Shown here: piece by piece, positions 17,711 through 27,346 of the stretch
Numbering within the stretch: the stretch's first letter is position 1
Layout: the number at the start of each line of letters is the position of its first letter
Source: Chitinophaga pinensis
Lineage (GTDB): Bacteria; Bacteroidota; Bacteroidia; Chitinophagales; UBA10324
Direction of reading: 5' to 3'
Assembly: GCA_945892775.1 (NCBI GenBank)
Contig: CAMDDP010000013.1
Span: 1-60,607, forward strand
Length of the DNA stretch: 60,607 nt
Position numbers and translations under genes: made by a program
Notes under the pieces: generated by a model
Told to the model about the DNA's origin: nothing
Seen by the model: the letters and a program-made list of their open reading frames with translations, nothing else
The model's database searches: none

Positions 17711-18487
17711 TTATTTAAATTCTATTCGAACCTCATCACCTATTCTTAATCCACACAAACTCGCCATACCGCCGTGCTTCATAAATAATTCAATGTATCC
17801 TGCGGAATTCACAATGCATGAAATATCTCCATCTTTTTGAATTGAACTATAATCAGTTTCTAATTTTGCAATGTCATCGTTTCGTTTGAATGTCACTATA
17901 AACTTCCTATTCTGTCTTATTTTTTCAAATTCTTCTTCTAGAATATTCAGTATTACATTTTCAAAACGATCAACAAATAAAACATGCCCCTTAATATAGT
18001 TCTGATTAGTAATCGGACGAAAAGAAGAAGCAAGAGTTATTGTTGAAATGGGTTCAGCAATCTCTTCCAATGTTTTTCCTACACACAATGCAGCTGCAGC
18101 ACGTACGTACAATCCTGCAATAGGAAATGCCCCAGATGCTTCAGCATTTTTTAAATAAAAAATTCTATTGGGTAATTTTTTTTCAAACATTAAGGCAAAC
18201 AAACCATTATCAGGTCCAATAAAAGTGTGTTCATTGTGTTGGATAACTAAGTGCTTCATTCCTTTAAATCTATTGGTATCAACCCCCACCAAGTGAATGG
18301 TTCCATTTGGAAAATGATAATAACTATTTGCCAGCATATAGGCAGCCTGTGAATAACTGAAGGGGTGAACATTGTGCGTGATATCAACAATACTAACATC
18401 TGTAATAGCCTTGATTAATTCACCCTTCAACACGGCTACATAATAATCTTTAAGACCAAGGTCGGTAGTGAGAGTAATTAAATTCAT
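17711..18487 (-). CDS. SAM hydrolase / S-adenosylmethionine hydroxide adenosyltransferase (DUF62)
   Basis: A 258-residue member of the DUF62 family, relatives of fluorinase and chlorinase that in most bacteria split S-adenosylmethionine to adenosine and methionine with water. Seen: ITLTTDLGLKDYYVAVLKG at the N-terminus, DITHNVHPFS, GVDTNRFKG, FIGPDNGLF, and the C-terminal domain starting GHVLFVDRFENVILNI. The Asp-Arg-His triad linked to the hydrolase activity would be in the D..H.V.P and GVD..R segments; this is inferred from position. It is the first gene of the run leading into aroB-aroA and diverges from phoH. Confidence 0.9.
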   Translation of the reverse strand: MNLITLTTDLGLKDYYVAVLKGELIKAITDVSIVDITHNVHPFSYSQAAYMLANSYYHFPNGTIHLVGVDTNRFKGMKHLVIQHNEHTFIGPDNGLFALMFEKKLPNRIFYLKNAEASGAFPIAGLYVRAAAALCVGKTLEEIAEPISTITLASSFRPITNQNYIKGHVLFVDRFENVILNILEEEFEKIRQNRKFIVTFKRNDDIAKLETDYSSIQKDGDISCIVNSAGYIELFMKHGGMASLCGLRIGDEVRIEFK

Positions 18488-18600
18488 TTAATTATACTAA
18501 AACTTTGTATGCAAATAAAATCATAGAAATCTAGATTTGCCTTTTGATGTTACGACCAATAAAAGTGGATAAAATAAAAAACTGTTTTTTCTATTGAACA

Positions 18601-18608
18601 TATCTTTG
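18601..18608 (+). promoter_or_regulatory. Predicted -7 element upstream of phoH
   Basis: TATCTTTG matches TAnnTTTG exactly. It lies about 24 bases before the TTG start of phoH, which leaves a short leader. No TTG box is seen at the expected -33 spacing. Confidence 0.45.
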
Positions 18609-18631
18609 AATCTTAAACGCAGAATCATATT

Positions 18632-19609
18632 TTGACAGATCTTACAATTACGCTCGACGCTATCGACCCGGTAGAATTTCTAGGTATCAATAACTCACGA
18701 CTACAACTGCTCAAGCGATCCTATCCAAAATTAAAAATTGTTTCGCGTGGCAACCTTATAAAAGCCGAAGGAACCAATGAAGACTTAACTTCACTTGAGG
18801 TGAAAGTTAAAATGATGATTCAGTTTGTAGAGAAATATGGACGGATTAGTGATAAGACCACTGAGGATTTACTTGGTGTGACCAATACTTCCGAACTTGA
18901 TGCATTTAAGTTTGCCGAAGATGTAATTGTTTATGGAACAAATGGTTTAACAATAAAGGCACGCACGGCCAATCAAAAAAAAATGGTCACCATGTCAGAA
19001 GAAAACGATATTGTTTTTGCTATTGGTCCAGCAGGTACCGGAAAAACTTATACTGCTGTTGCACTAGCAGTTCGTGCATTGAAGAACAAACAAATAAAAA
19101 AAATTATTTTAACACGACCAGCGGTTGAAGCTGGCGAAAGCCTTGGCTTTTTACCTGGGGATTTAAAAGAAAAAATTGATCCGTACTTGCGTCCATTATA
19201 TGATGCACTCGATGATATGATTCCGCCAGATAAACTCAACTATTATATTGCAAACAGAACGATTGAAATTGCTCCGCTTGCCTTTATGCGCGGTCGAACC
19301 CTTGATAATGCCTATATACTTTTAGACGAGGCACAAAATACAACCGATTCACAAATTAAAATGTTACTTACCCGAATAGGTCCAAGTGCTAAAGCAATTA
19401 TAACAGGTGATTTAACGCAGATTGATTTACCAAAATATCAAAGAAGCGGTTTATTTAAGGCACTCGATATTTTGCAAAACATTCAAGGTATTGGCGTCAT
19501 CCATTTAAACGAAAGCGATGTTGTTCGTCACCGTTTAGTAAAGCAGATTATAAAAGCTTATGGTAACAGTGACGATAAGGCAAACGGAAACACAGGGTTG
19601 AATAAATAG
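18632..19609 (+). CDS. phoH: PhoH family ATPase
   Basis: A 325-residue PhoH-like P-loop ATPase, thought to act in RNA metabolism. The Walker A motif GPAGTGKT is at about 132-139, followed by RPAVEAGESLGFLPGDL and Walker B YILLDEAQNT, then ITGDLTQIDLP. The N-terminal ~110 residues (EFLGINNSRLQLLKRSYP) are the usual small RNA-binding-like domain. The start is a TTG at 18632; an in-frame stop lies just upstream (18614) and there is no ATG between, so the TTG is well supported. It heads a plus-strand run of housekeeping genes. Confidence 0.93.
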   Translation: MTDLTITLDAIDPVEFLGINNSRLQLLKRSYPKLKIVSRGNLIKAEGTNEDLTSLEVKVKMMIQFVEKYGRISDKTTEDLLGVTNTSELDAFKFAEDVIVYGTNGLTIKARTANQKKMVTMSEENDIVFAIGPAGTGKTYTAVALAVRALKNKQIKKIILTRPAVEAGESLGFLPGDLKEKIDPYLRPLYDALDDMIPPDKLNYYIANRTIEIAPLAFMRGRTLDNAYILLDEAQNTTDSQIKMLLTRIGPSAKAIITGDLTQIDLPKYQRSGLFKALDILQNIQGIGVIHLNESDVVRHRLVKQIIKAYGNSDDKANGNTGLNK

Positions 19610-19641
19610 TTTATTTTCACATTGAATTCATCACATAACAA

Positions 19642-20427
19642 GTGACTACTTTCGAGGCAATAATACTGGGTATAATTGAAGGACTTACTGAGTTTCTCCC
19701 AATCTCTTCAACCGGACACATGATTATCGGCACATCCATTCTTGGAATTCAACCCGATCCCTTTGTAAAAATGTTTATAGTAAACATTCAGTTCGGTGCT
19801 ATTTTAAGTGTTGTCGTTTTATATTGGAAAAAATTTTTTCAATCCATTGATTTTTATTATAAACTGATTGTGGCTTTTATTCCTGCGGCAATAATCGGAC
19901 TGCTATTAGATAAATACATTGATGAATTAATGGGAAGTGTTGAAGCAGTTGCACTTGCCCTTTTAATTGGCGGAATTGTTTTGTTATTCATTGATAAATA
20001 TTTTAAAGCAAATGAAAAAGAAGGAGAAAAAAATATCACTTACCTATCAGCATTAAAGATTGGGTTCTTCCAAGTGATATCTATGATACCAGGTGTATCG
20101 CGAAGTGGCGCTACAATAGTTGGCGGACTTTCACAAAAGTTAAATCGAAAACAAGCTGCTGAGTTTTCTTTTTTTCTGGCAGTTCCAACTATGGCCGCTG
20201 CAACATGTTATAAACTATTAAAGAATTACACACTGATTGATGCATCAAACATTAAACTTTTGTTGATTGGGAATATTGTTGCTTTTATTATAGCAATAAT
20301 TGCCATCAAAGCATTCATTGGAATTTTAAATAAATATGGTTTCCGTTGGTTCGGAATTTATCGAATTATTATTGGTGCAGTTATAATTATTCTTCTCGCA
20401 CTAAAGATTAATCTTGCATTGCTATGA
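19642..20427 (+). CDS. uppP: Undecaprenyl-diphosphatase
   Basis: A polytopic inner-membrane phosphatase that removes a phosphate from undecaprenyl diphosphate to recycle the lipid carrier for cell-wall synthesis; it also gives bacitracin tolerance. Both active-site signatures are clear: [17 protein letters not shown] near residue 13-29 and [15 protein letters not shown] in the middle. Its 261 residues are normal. The start is a GTG at 19642, 32 bases after phoH. The stop overlaps the next gene by four bases (ATGA). Confidence 0.96.
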   Translation: MTTFEAIILGIIEGLTEFLPISSTGHMIIGTSILGIQPDPFVKMFIVNIQFGAILSVVVLYWKKFFQSIDFYYKLIVAFIPAAIIGLLLDKYIDELMGSVEAVALALLIGGIVLLFIDKYFKANEKEGEKNITYLSALKIGFFQVISMIPGVSRSGATIVGGLSQKLNRKQAAEFSFFLAVPTMAAATCYKLLKNYTLIDASNIKLLLIGNIVAFIIAIIAIKAFIGILNKYGFRWFGIYRIIIGAVIIILLALKINLALL

Positions 20428-21137
20428 CATTGCCTGAAATTAAAGAAGGAACCATTTTATTAATTGACAAACCAATCAGGTGGAGCTCTTTTGATGTAGT
20501 AAAGAAAATTAGTTTGCTTACTCGACCTAAAAAAGTTGGGCATGCAGGAACCCTTGATCCACTAGCCACAGGTCTCATGATTATTTTAACTGGCAACAAA
20601 ACAAAAGAAATGCTTAATTTGAATGCCGGGGAAAAAGAATATACCGGCACTTTTTTTATTGGTGCCACTACAGAATCTCATGACTTAGAAAGACCAGTTG
20701 ATGCAATATTCCCAATTGAACATATTACTAATGAACTTATTTACGAAGTAGCAAAAAGTTTTATTGGGGCATTTGCACAAACACCACCACTACATTCAGC
20801 CAAGAAAAGAGATGGTGTTCGGTATTATAAAATGGCCCGACGAGGTGAAGAGTTTGAAAGAATTAAATCGTGGGTAGAATTAAAAGAGTTTGAAATTACA
20901 CGCATTGCTATTCCTGAAATTGACTTTAGAATTGTTTGCAGTAAAGGCTTTTATGTTAGATCGTTGGCTCATGATTTTGGCGAAAAATTGGTAAGTGGCG
21001 CACATATAATTGGATTACGCAGAGTGCGCAGCGGCAATTTTCATATAAAAGATGCGTGGACCATTGAATCGTTTATGGAATTTGTATTAAAAGAAAAAGA
21101 GAATTATCAGAATGAAAGTTTATCACAGTCTCAATAA
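20424..21137 (+). CDS. truB: tRNA pseudouridine-55 synthase
   Basis: Makes pseudouridine 55 in the T-loop of tRNAs. The catalytic Asp is in [16 protein letters not shown] (about residues 37-52). Earlier come [15 protein letters not shown] and later [20 protein letters not shown] and [15 protein letters not shown]. At 237 residues it is the short TruB type without the extra C-terminal PUA domain. It overlaps uppP by ATGA and ribF by 26 bases, so translation of the three is likely linked. Confidence 0.95.
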   Translation: MTLPEIKEGTILLIDKPIRWSSFDVVKKISLLTRPKKVGHAGTLDPLATGLMIILTGNKTKEMLNLNAGEKEYTGTFFIGATTESHDLERPVDAIFPIEHITNELIYEVAKSFIGAFAQTPPLHSAKKRDGVRYYKMARRGEEFERIKSWVELKEFEITRIAIPEIDFRIVCSKGFYVRSLAHDFGEKLVSGAHIIGLRRVRSGNFHIKDAWTIESFMEFVLKEKENYQNESLSQSQ

Positions 21138-22038
21138 TCTTCCTCCGTTTAAAAACCCGGTAATTACTGTTGGAACATTTGATGGAGTACATCAAGGTCA
21201 TCGAATGCTAATTAAAAAAATAAAATCGTTTGCAAAAGAAATAACAGGGGAAAGTGTGCTCATTACTTTTGATCCTCACCCTCGACTAGTTGTTTATCCC
21301 AACGAGAAATCTCTACAAATACTTTCAACACTTGACGAAAAAATTTCATTGCTGGAATCTGAGGGGGTTGATCACCTTGTTGTTGTCCCTTTCACAAATG
21401 AATTTTCATTAATGACTGCTAAAGATTATTTGAAATATTTTTTAATTAAGCATTTTCATCCTGCTATTATTGTTACTGGATACAATCATTCTTTCGGTCA
21501 TCATAGAGATGGAAATATTGAAATGCTTCGAAAATTTAAGAATGAATTTCATTACCAAATTGAGGAATTAAACAAACAACTTATTGATGATATTGCAGTG
21601 AGCAGCTCACGCATCCGGATTGCATTAAATGAAGGTGATATTGAAATGGCAACACATTTATTGGGGCACTACTACTCTATTACTGGAAGAGTAACACGCG
21701 GACAACAATTCGGAAATAAGATTGGGTTCCCAACTGCAAATATTGAAATAAATGATGCCTTAAAACTTATTCCTGCAGATGGTGTTTATGCTGTTCTCGT
21801 CAACTTTAAAAATCAACAATTAAAAGGAATGATGAACATTGGATTTAGACCAACTGTAGATGGTGTGCATCATAAGTTAGAGGTTCATCTGCTTGATTTC
21901 TATCAAGATTTATACAAGGAACAATTAGAGATTCATTTTGTAAAAAGATTAAGAGACGAAAAAAAATTTTTATCCATTGATGCTTTGAAAGAACAGTTAG
22001 CAAAAGACAAGCACAACACAATTGCCGAATTGAAATAA
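21112..22038 (+). CDS. ribF: Bifunctional riboflavin kinase / FAD synthetase
   Basis: Makes FMN from riboflavin and then FAD. The N-terminal FAD synthetase (nucleotidyltransferase) domain has VGTFDGVHQGHRMLI (HxGH-like) and a late SSSRIRIAL. The C-terminal kinase domain (about 180-308) has GRVTRGQQFGNKIGFPTANIE, the GxPTAN ATP/metal motif, and MMNIGFRPTV. Its 308 residues are normal. The ATG lies inside the end of truB. Confidence 0.95.
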   Translation: MKVYHSLNNLPPFKNPVITVGTFDGVHQGHRMLIKKIKSFAKEITGESVLITFDPHPRLVVYPNEKSLQILSTLDEKISLLESEGVDHLVVVPFTNEFSLMTAKDYLKYFLIKHFHPAIIVTGYNHSFGHHRDGNIEMLRKFKNEFHYQIEELNKQLIDDIAVSSSRIRIALNEGDIEMATHLLGHYYSITGRVTRGQQFGNKIGFPTANIEINDALKLIPADGVYAVLVNFKNQQLKGMMNIGFRPTVDGVHHKLEVHLLDFYQDLYKEQLEIHFVKRLRDEKKFLSIDALKEQLAKDKHNTIAELK

Positions 22039-22044
22039 ATTACA

Positions 22045-22509
22045 ATGAAAATACTTCTTCTCTCTTTCACCCGTTCTCAAGAAAATTATATAATTGAAGG
22101 AGTATCCGAATTTGAAAATCGGATTAATAAATACAATTCATTTGAAACAAAAATTATAAAAGCCACCGCGGCTTCAAATGCAATCGAACAATTAAAAACA
22201 GAGGCAAAATTGCTGGAACACTATTTTACATCTGATACTATTGTAGTTTTATTGGATGAAAATGGAAAGCAGTTCACTTCAAAAAAATTTTCTGATTTCT
22301 TGCAATCAAAAATGAATACCGGAAAAAAGAATCTGGTGTTTGTAATTGGTGGGGCTTATGGTTTTTCTGAAGAAGTAAAAAAGAAAGCGAGTGATTTAAT
22401 TTCGCTTTCCACATTGACTTTTCCCCATCAGTTAGCAAAACTTATTTTCTGCGAACAATTATACCGCGCCTTCACAATTTTGAAAGGAGAAAAGTATCAT
22501 CATCAGTAA
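22045..22509 (+). CDS. rlmH: 23S rRNA (pseudouridine1915-N3)-methyltransferase
   Basis: A small SPOUT-class methyltransferase that modifies pseudouridine 1915 in helix 69 of 23S rRNA. The knotted SAM-binding C-terminus is visible: FVIGGAYGFSEEVKKKA, then LSLSTLTFPHQLAKLIFCEQLYRAF and GEKYHH at the end. Its 154 residues match the family. The gene follows ribF by six bases and ends the phoH-uppP-truB-ribF-rlmH run. Confidence 0.96.
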   Translation: MKILLLSFTRSQENYIIEGVSEFENRINKYNSFETKIIKATAASNAIEQLKTEAKLLEHYFTSDTIVVLLDENGKQFTSKKFSDFLQSKMNTGKKNLVFVIGGAYGFSEEVKKKASDLISLSTLTFPHQLAKLIFCEQLYRAFTILKGEKYHHQ

Positions 22510-22743
22510 TATTTTAGAATTAATGTTTCTGAATATTGAATTGAATGCAACAAAAACATTTGAAATAATTATAGCTTGTTATTTCAATTCGCGACTATCG
22601 CAATTATTAAATTAGCAAATTATCGCTTCCAACCATTTACCAGCGGCGGGTCGAATACCCTTAGAAAACAAGTAAGTGATCAATTATCCAATATTAATTA
22701 TCAAATACTAATTGTTAGCTTCGCTCTCACAATCACTCACGCT

Positions 22744-25365
22744 TTGCGCAAATTTTTTTTTGTTGTTTTATTACTTGGTGCGCCTTTCTTCTGTTGTGCG
22801 CAGGGGCAAGGAAATATTTGGCACTTTGGTTACAATGCCGGAATTGATTTTAATTCAGGAACCGCAGTAAATATTGTCTCTCCTTTAAGTTCTTGGGAGG
22901 GTTGTTCAAGCATTTGCAATGCAAGCGGGAATTTATTATTCAGTACAAACGGAATCACTGTATATAATTCGATAGGAGGAATTATGGCAACAGGATTATT
23001 AGGTGATTTGTCCTCAACACAGTCTTCAATCATAGTTCCCTTTCCGGGCAATAATTCGCAGTACTATATTTTCACTGTAGATGACGAAGCAGGACCAGAT
23101 GGCCTATGTTATTCAATTGTTGATATGACTTTAAATGGCGGACTTGGTGGAATAACTGCACTTAATGTTCCATTACTTAGTTTAACCTGTGAAAAGATTA
23201 CTGCCGTTGCTGCTTCTAATGGTATTGACTATTGGTTAATTACTCATAAATATGGCAACAATGAATATTATGCCTTTAATATTTCAGCTGCAGGAATAAG
23301 TGCTCCGGTCATTTCAGCTATTGGGTTTAGTGTGAATATATCTTTTCATACAGTTGGTTATTTAAAATCATCGCCAAATGGAAGTAAGCTAGCCTGTGTG
23401 TTCTATGATGACCCTGGGATAAGTTATTTTCAAGTAAGTGACTTTAATAACACTACAGGTGTTGTTTCTAATCTCGTTGATATTGCAACAGGTTTTTCAA
23501 GTTTGTATGGCTGCTGTTTTTCGCCAGATAATTCTAAGCTTTATCTCAGTGTATATTTTTCAGAAGATGTATTGCAGTTTGATTTACTTAACCCAAATTA
23601 TGATACCGATCCGCCCTATCAAGTTCATGCAGGAACAACAGAAAGTTTCGGCGCCATGCAATTAGCGCCTGATGGCAAAATATATATTGCACAGGACAAT
23701 GGTGTTTTCTTAAGCACAATTGATAGCCCTGATAATGCAGGTTCTGCATGTAGTTTTTCCTATAATTCCTTTGCGCTGTTCGGCTCAAACTCCGGTATTG
23801 GTTTACCTGATTTTATTGAAAATTATTTTATTAATCCTGTATGCAATGTTGATTTTGGAAACGACACCTCATTTTGCAACGAATTTTTAATGATCTTAAA
23901 TGCTGGAATCAGCGATTCAATTTATTTATGGTCTGATGGAAGTACTACCCAGTTTTTAACTGTGGATACTCCCGGAGTTTACTCAGTAATTAAAATTCTG
24001 GAAGATGGTTGTGTTTCAATGGATACAATTATTATTTCACTTTTTCCGGAGTTAGAAGTTTCATTAGGACCCAATGTGGTAGCATGTTATGACCAACCTG
24101 TTTTGCTCGATGCCGGCCCGGGTTACTCAAGTTATCATTGGAGCAACAGCACTGCAGATCAAACTCTAACCCCCGTAAATTCAGGAAATTATTTTGTGCA
24201 TGTAACTGACACAAACGGTTGTTATGATATGGATACGGTTAATGTATTTTTTATTCCTCCTGCCAATCCTCTTGGCAATAATTGGTCGCTTTGTTCAAAT
24301 GATTCGTTGCTATTGAATGCCGGAAGCGGATTTGCTTATTATGAATGGAGTACCGGTTCGTTTGATTCTTCCATTCTGATTAATACAGGGGGTTCTTATT
24401 CAGTAACTGTTAAAGATACTTTCGGTTGCCTTACTATCGATTCCATTATTATTTCACTTTCTACTCCGGCAATAAATATTGGCGCCGATACTCTTTTTTG
24501 CGGCGCATTTAATTATTCAATCACCGCAGGCAGTGGTTTTGCAAATTATCACTGGCAAAACAACAGCAGTAATTCAACCTACATCATAACTTCAGCAGGA
24601 TTGTATAGCGTGACTGTAACAGATATTTATGGTTGCTCTGCATCGGATGCCATAACCATTTTAAATAATCTTCCGCAAGTAAGTATTGGAAACGATACTA
24701 TTATTTGTATTAATACATCAGCCACAATTATTGCCACCACAGGTTTCGATACTTATATGTGGAACACTGGAAGTACTGTGGGAAATATAGTTGCAACAAC
24801 AGAAGGTGTTTATAGCGTAACCGTTACCGACAGCGAAGGTTGTACCACCGCTGATTATAAAAATATTTCAATAAACAATCCTATATTATTTATCGGCAAC
24901 GATACCAGCACCTGCAATGGCAATGGAATTATGCTGGATGCCGGAAATTCCTTTGTCAATTATTTGTGGAGCAATAATTCGGTGGAACAACTAATAACCA
25001 CCAGTGGCGCCGGAATATATTCGGTTACTGTTACCGATTTTTATGGATGCACTGTATCAGATGAAGCAACTATAACTTATAGCAATTGCGTTGATATAAT
25101 TGTTCCAACCGGATTTACACCCAATGGCGATGGGCTGAATAATTTCTTCCATATTTTAAATGCATCGGATTTTAAATCAGCCGAAATAAAAATATATAAT
25201 CGCTGGGGTCAGTTGCTTTTCGAATCAAGGGATGCCAATGCCAGCTGGAACGGAAAATACAATGGCACTGATTGCGAAGTGGGTGTTTATGTTTTTGTTA
25301 TTACCGGAAAAAATTTCCTCAATCACCCTGTGTTTAAAGCAGGGAATATTACACTCATCAGATAA
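22744..25365 (+). CDS. Secreted multi-domain protein with type B T9SS sorting domain
   Basis: I place the start at a TTG at 22744 because it gives a classic signal peptide, MRKFFFVVLLLGAPFFCCAQ. The open frame extends 56 codons further upstream (to 22576) but that part looks non-coding. Residues ~20-385 form a domain beginning GNIWHFGYNAGIDFN, with SSPNGSKLACVF and FSPDNSKLYLS, so probably a beta-propeller. Next come about six Ig-like repeats of ~65 residues (LDAG.GY..Y.WSN...T....G.Y.V.VTD..GC). The end, VPTGFTPNGDGLNNFF with IYNRWGQLLFES, is a type B sorting domain (TIGR04131). This implies export by T9SS to the cell surface. Its function is unknown; adhesion is a guess. Confidence 0.9.
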   Translation: MRKFFFVVLLLGAPFFCCAQGQGNIWHFGYNAGIDFNSGTAVNIVSPLSSWEGCSSICNASGNLLFSTNGITVYNSIGGIMATGLLGDLSSTQSSIIVPFPGNNSQYYIFTVDDEAGPDGLCYSIVDMTLNGGLGGITALNVPLLSLTCEKITAVAASNGIDYWLITHKYGNNEYYAFNISAAGISAPVISAIGFSVNISFHTVGYLKSSPNGSKLACVFYDDPGISYFQVSDFNNTTGVVSNLVDIATGFSSLYGCCFSPDNSKLYLSVYFSEDVLQFDLLNPNYDTDPPYQVHAGTTESFGAMQLAPDGKIYIAQDNGVFLSTIDSPDNAGSACSFSYNSFALFGSNSGIGLPDFIENYFINPVCNVDFGNDTSFCNEFLMILNAGISDSIYLWSDGSTTQFLTVDTPGVYSVIKILEDGCVSMDTIIISLFPELEVSLGPNVVACYDQPVLLDAGPGYSSYHWSNSTADQTLTPVNSGNYFVHVTDTNGCYDMDTVNVFFIPPANPLGNNWSLCSNDSLLLNAGSGFAYYEWSTGSFDSSILINTGGSYSVTVKDTFGCLTIDSIIISLSTPAINIGADTLFCGAFNYSITAGSGFANYHWQNNSSNSTYIITSAGLYSVTVTDIYGCSASDAITILNNLPQVSIGNDTIICINTSATIIATTGFDTYMWNTGSTVGNIVATTEGVYSVTVTDSEGCTTADYKNISINNPILFIGNDTSTCNGNGIMLDAGNSFVNYLWSNNSVEQLITTSGAGIYSVTVTDFYGCTVSDEATITYSNCVDIIVPTGFTPNGDGLNNFFHILNASDFKSAEIKIYNRWGQLLFESRDANASWNGKYNGTDCEVGVYVFVITGKNFLNHPVFKAGNITLIR

Positions 25366-25681
25366 ATCGAAAATAAAATTGCACTTATTACTTGAACTTA
25401 CATTATTCGCAGATATTCTTTTATGATTTATTTCCAACTTAAAAAAATCTTTTACTAAATCCTATTCTGCAAATACAAATCCTTTTTTTAAGGCATTTAT
25501 TTTATCAAGTTGGTTTCATCATCAGGAGTAACCGTGGTAAAGAAATTTGTAGTGGTGCATTAAAAAAATATTCAATTCAGCTTGTCTTGAACAAGCATCC
25601 TGATTCATTATTGAATATTGCCTATTCACCATTCACTATTCACATTTGACAATTCACCATTCACATTAGTATTTTGCACTC
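25366..25681. other. Intergenic region with hairpin and ATTCAC-rich repeats
   Basis: No gene is seen in these 316 bases. They contain a short hairpin GCTTGT/ACAAGC (25580-25596) with a 5-base loop, then the low-complexity block listed separately. A near match to the -7 box (TATTTTG, 25670-25676) lies just before the rhomboid ATG, with a TTTG at 25645. It would give an almost leaderless transcript, so the match is doubtful. Confidence 0.5.
25624..25667. repeat. Degenerate ATTCAC(T/C) short tandem repeats
   Basis: Five copies of the core ATTCAC occur within about 44 bases (ATTCACC, ATTCACT, ATTCACA, then ATTCACC, ATTCACA), plus the related CATTTGACA between them. The spacing is uneven at 7-14 bases. 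The same kind of block is common between genes of many Bacteroidota; its role is unknown. Confidence 0.75.
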
Positions 25682-26296
25682 ATGATAGTTTACATCATTA
25701 TAATTTCCACATCACTATTTTCATTTCTTGCTTTACAAGACTCAAGTGTTATGAATAAATTTATCATGTACCCTTATGCTGTTAAACGAAATAATGAGTG
25801 GTGGAGATTCATCACATCAGGCTTTCTACACGCCGATTTTATGCATTTGTTCTTCAACATGTTTGTACTGTATTCATTTGGCTTGGCATTATTTCAATAC
25901 TTCGAAAATTTATTTCAAGAACTAGCTATTTACTACTTCCTAGTTCTATACATCGGAGCCATTATTATTTCAGATCTTTCGTCTTATATAAAACATCATA
26001 ATTCGCCCAGTTATCGTTCACTTGGAGCATCTGGAGCAGTGAGCGCAATTTTATTTGCATTCATTTTAATAAATCCTATGTCACAAGTTTTAGTTTTTTT
26101 TATACCTATGCCAGGCGTGTTGATGGGGGCTATTTACTTAGGATATTCCTGGTACATGGCAAAACAAGGGGGCGATAGAATAAATCACGATGCGCACTTT
26201 TATGGTGCTTTATTTGGATTTTTATTTCCTATTTTATTAAAATCTGAATTGTTTTTCCATTTTATTGACGCTGTAAAACTCTCTCTTTCATTATGA
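25682..26296 (+). CDS. Rhomboid family intramembrane serine protease
   Basis: A 204-residue inner-membrane protease that cuts substrates inside the membrane. The catalytic Ser is in GASGAVSA (Ser117) and the His in NHDAHFYGALFG (His172). The L1 and TM2 signature WWRFITSGFLHADFMHLFFNM is at 40-60, with the usual WR and HxxxN. Six helices fit the basic bacterial form. Its stop overlaps the next gene by four bases (ATGA), which suggests co-translation but not a shared pathway. Confidence 0.93.
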   Translation: MIVYIIIISTSLFSFLALQDSSVMNKFIMYPYAVKRNNEWWRFITSGFLHADFMHLFFNMFVLYSFGLALFQYFENLFQELAIYYFLVLYIGAIIISDLSSYIKHHNSPSYRSLGASGAVSAILFAFILINPMSQVLVFFIPMPGVLMGAIYLGYSWYMAKQGGDRINHDAHFYGALFGFLFPILLKSELFFHFIDAVKLSLSL

Positions 26297-27312
26297 TAAT
26301 TGATTTAAGAAGCGACACTGTAACAAAACCAACTCCTGCCATGTTGCAGGCTATGATGAGTGCAAAAGTTGGTGATGATGTTTTTGGCGAAGATCCGAGC
26401 ATTAATGAATTGGAAGCAATGACCGCGATAATGTTTGGAAAAGAAGCGGCTATTTTTTGTCCGACTGGAACTATGACTAATCAGATTGCTATTAAAACAC
26501 ACACTCATCCGATGGATGAAGTGATAGTGGAAAAAAGCAATCATGTATATTATTACGAATCGGGTGGAATTGCATATCACTCACTTTCATCAGTTCGTTT
26601 AATTAATGGTGATCGTGGTCGGATAAAACCACTAGATATAGAAGAAAATATAAATCCTGATAATATTCATCACCCCAAAACAAGATTAGTGGTCATTGAA
26701 AACACTGCAAATCGTGGAGGAGGAAGTTATTATCAGTTAAACGAAATGAAAGCATTGACCAATACAGCTCACACAAATAATTTAAAAATCCATTTGGATG
26801 GGGCAAGAATTTTCAATTGCTTAGTGGAGATAAATACCACACCAAAAGAAATTGGTCCTCTGTTCGATAGCGTAAGTGTATGTTTATCGAAAGGGTTAGG
26901 GTGTCCTGTAGGGTCACTCCTTCTTGGAAATAAAGATTTTATTGCAAGTACTAGAAAATATCGCAAAGTTTTTGGTGGAGGAATGAGGCAAGCTGGATTT
27001 TTAGCAGCAGCTGGAATTTATGCCTTACAAAACAATGTTCAGCGATTAAAAGAAGATAATAAAAGAGCAAAAGCTTTATCGGAAATCATGCAGAAAACAG
27101 ATTGGATTGAAAGTTTTATGCCTGTAGATACAAATATATTTATCTTCAAATTAAAACCTGAATTCAAGGCAGAAGTAATTCTTAATAAATTGAAAGAAAA
27201 TTTGGTCTACTGCTTTGCTATTGGTGGAAATTCAATTCGCATGGTTACCCATCTTGATTTTAATGATGAAATGCTAAATAAATTTTCTGAGATTATTAGT
27301 AAAATAAAATAG
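26293..27312 (+). CDS. ltaE: Low-specificity L-threonine aldolase
   Basis: A PLP enzyme of fold type I that splits threonine or allo-threonine to glycine and acetaldehyde. The start IDLRSDTVTKPTPAML is the family hallmark. VGDDVFGEDPSINELE, HLDGARIFN (Asp binding the PLP ring nitrogen) and SVCLSKGLGCPVGS, with Lys200 as the PLP Schiff-base lysine, follow. Its 339 residues are normal. Translated from the ATG overlapping the rhomboid stop. Confidence 0.93.
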   Translation: MIIDLRSDTVTKPTPAMLQAMMSAKVGDDVFGEDPSINELEAMTAIMFGKEAAIFCPTGTMTNQIAIKTHTHPMDEVIVEKSNHVYYYESGGIAYHSLSSVRLINGDRGRIKPLDIEENINPDNIHHPKTRLVVIENTANRGGGSYYQLNEMKALTNTAHTNNLKIHLDGARIFNCLVEINTTPKEIGPLFDSVSVCLSKGLGCPVGSLLLGNKDFIASTRKYRKVFGGGMRQAGFLAAAGIYALQNNVQRLKEDNKRAKALSEIMQKTDWIESFMPVDTNIFIFKLKPEFKAEVILNKLKENLVYCFAIGGNSIRMVTHLDFNDEMLNKFSEIISKIK

Positions 27313-27346
27313 TGAACAAATCGACTGCTAATTTGTAATCTAATCT

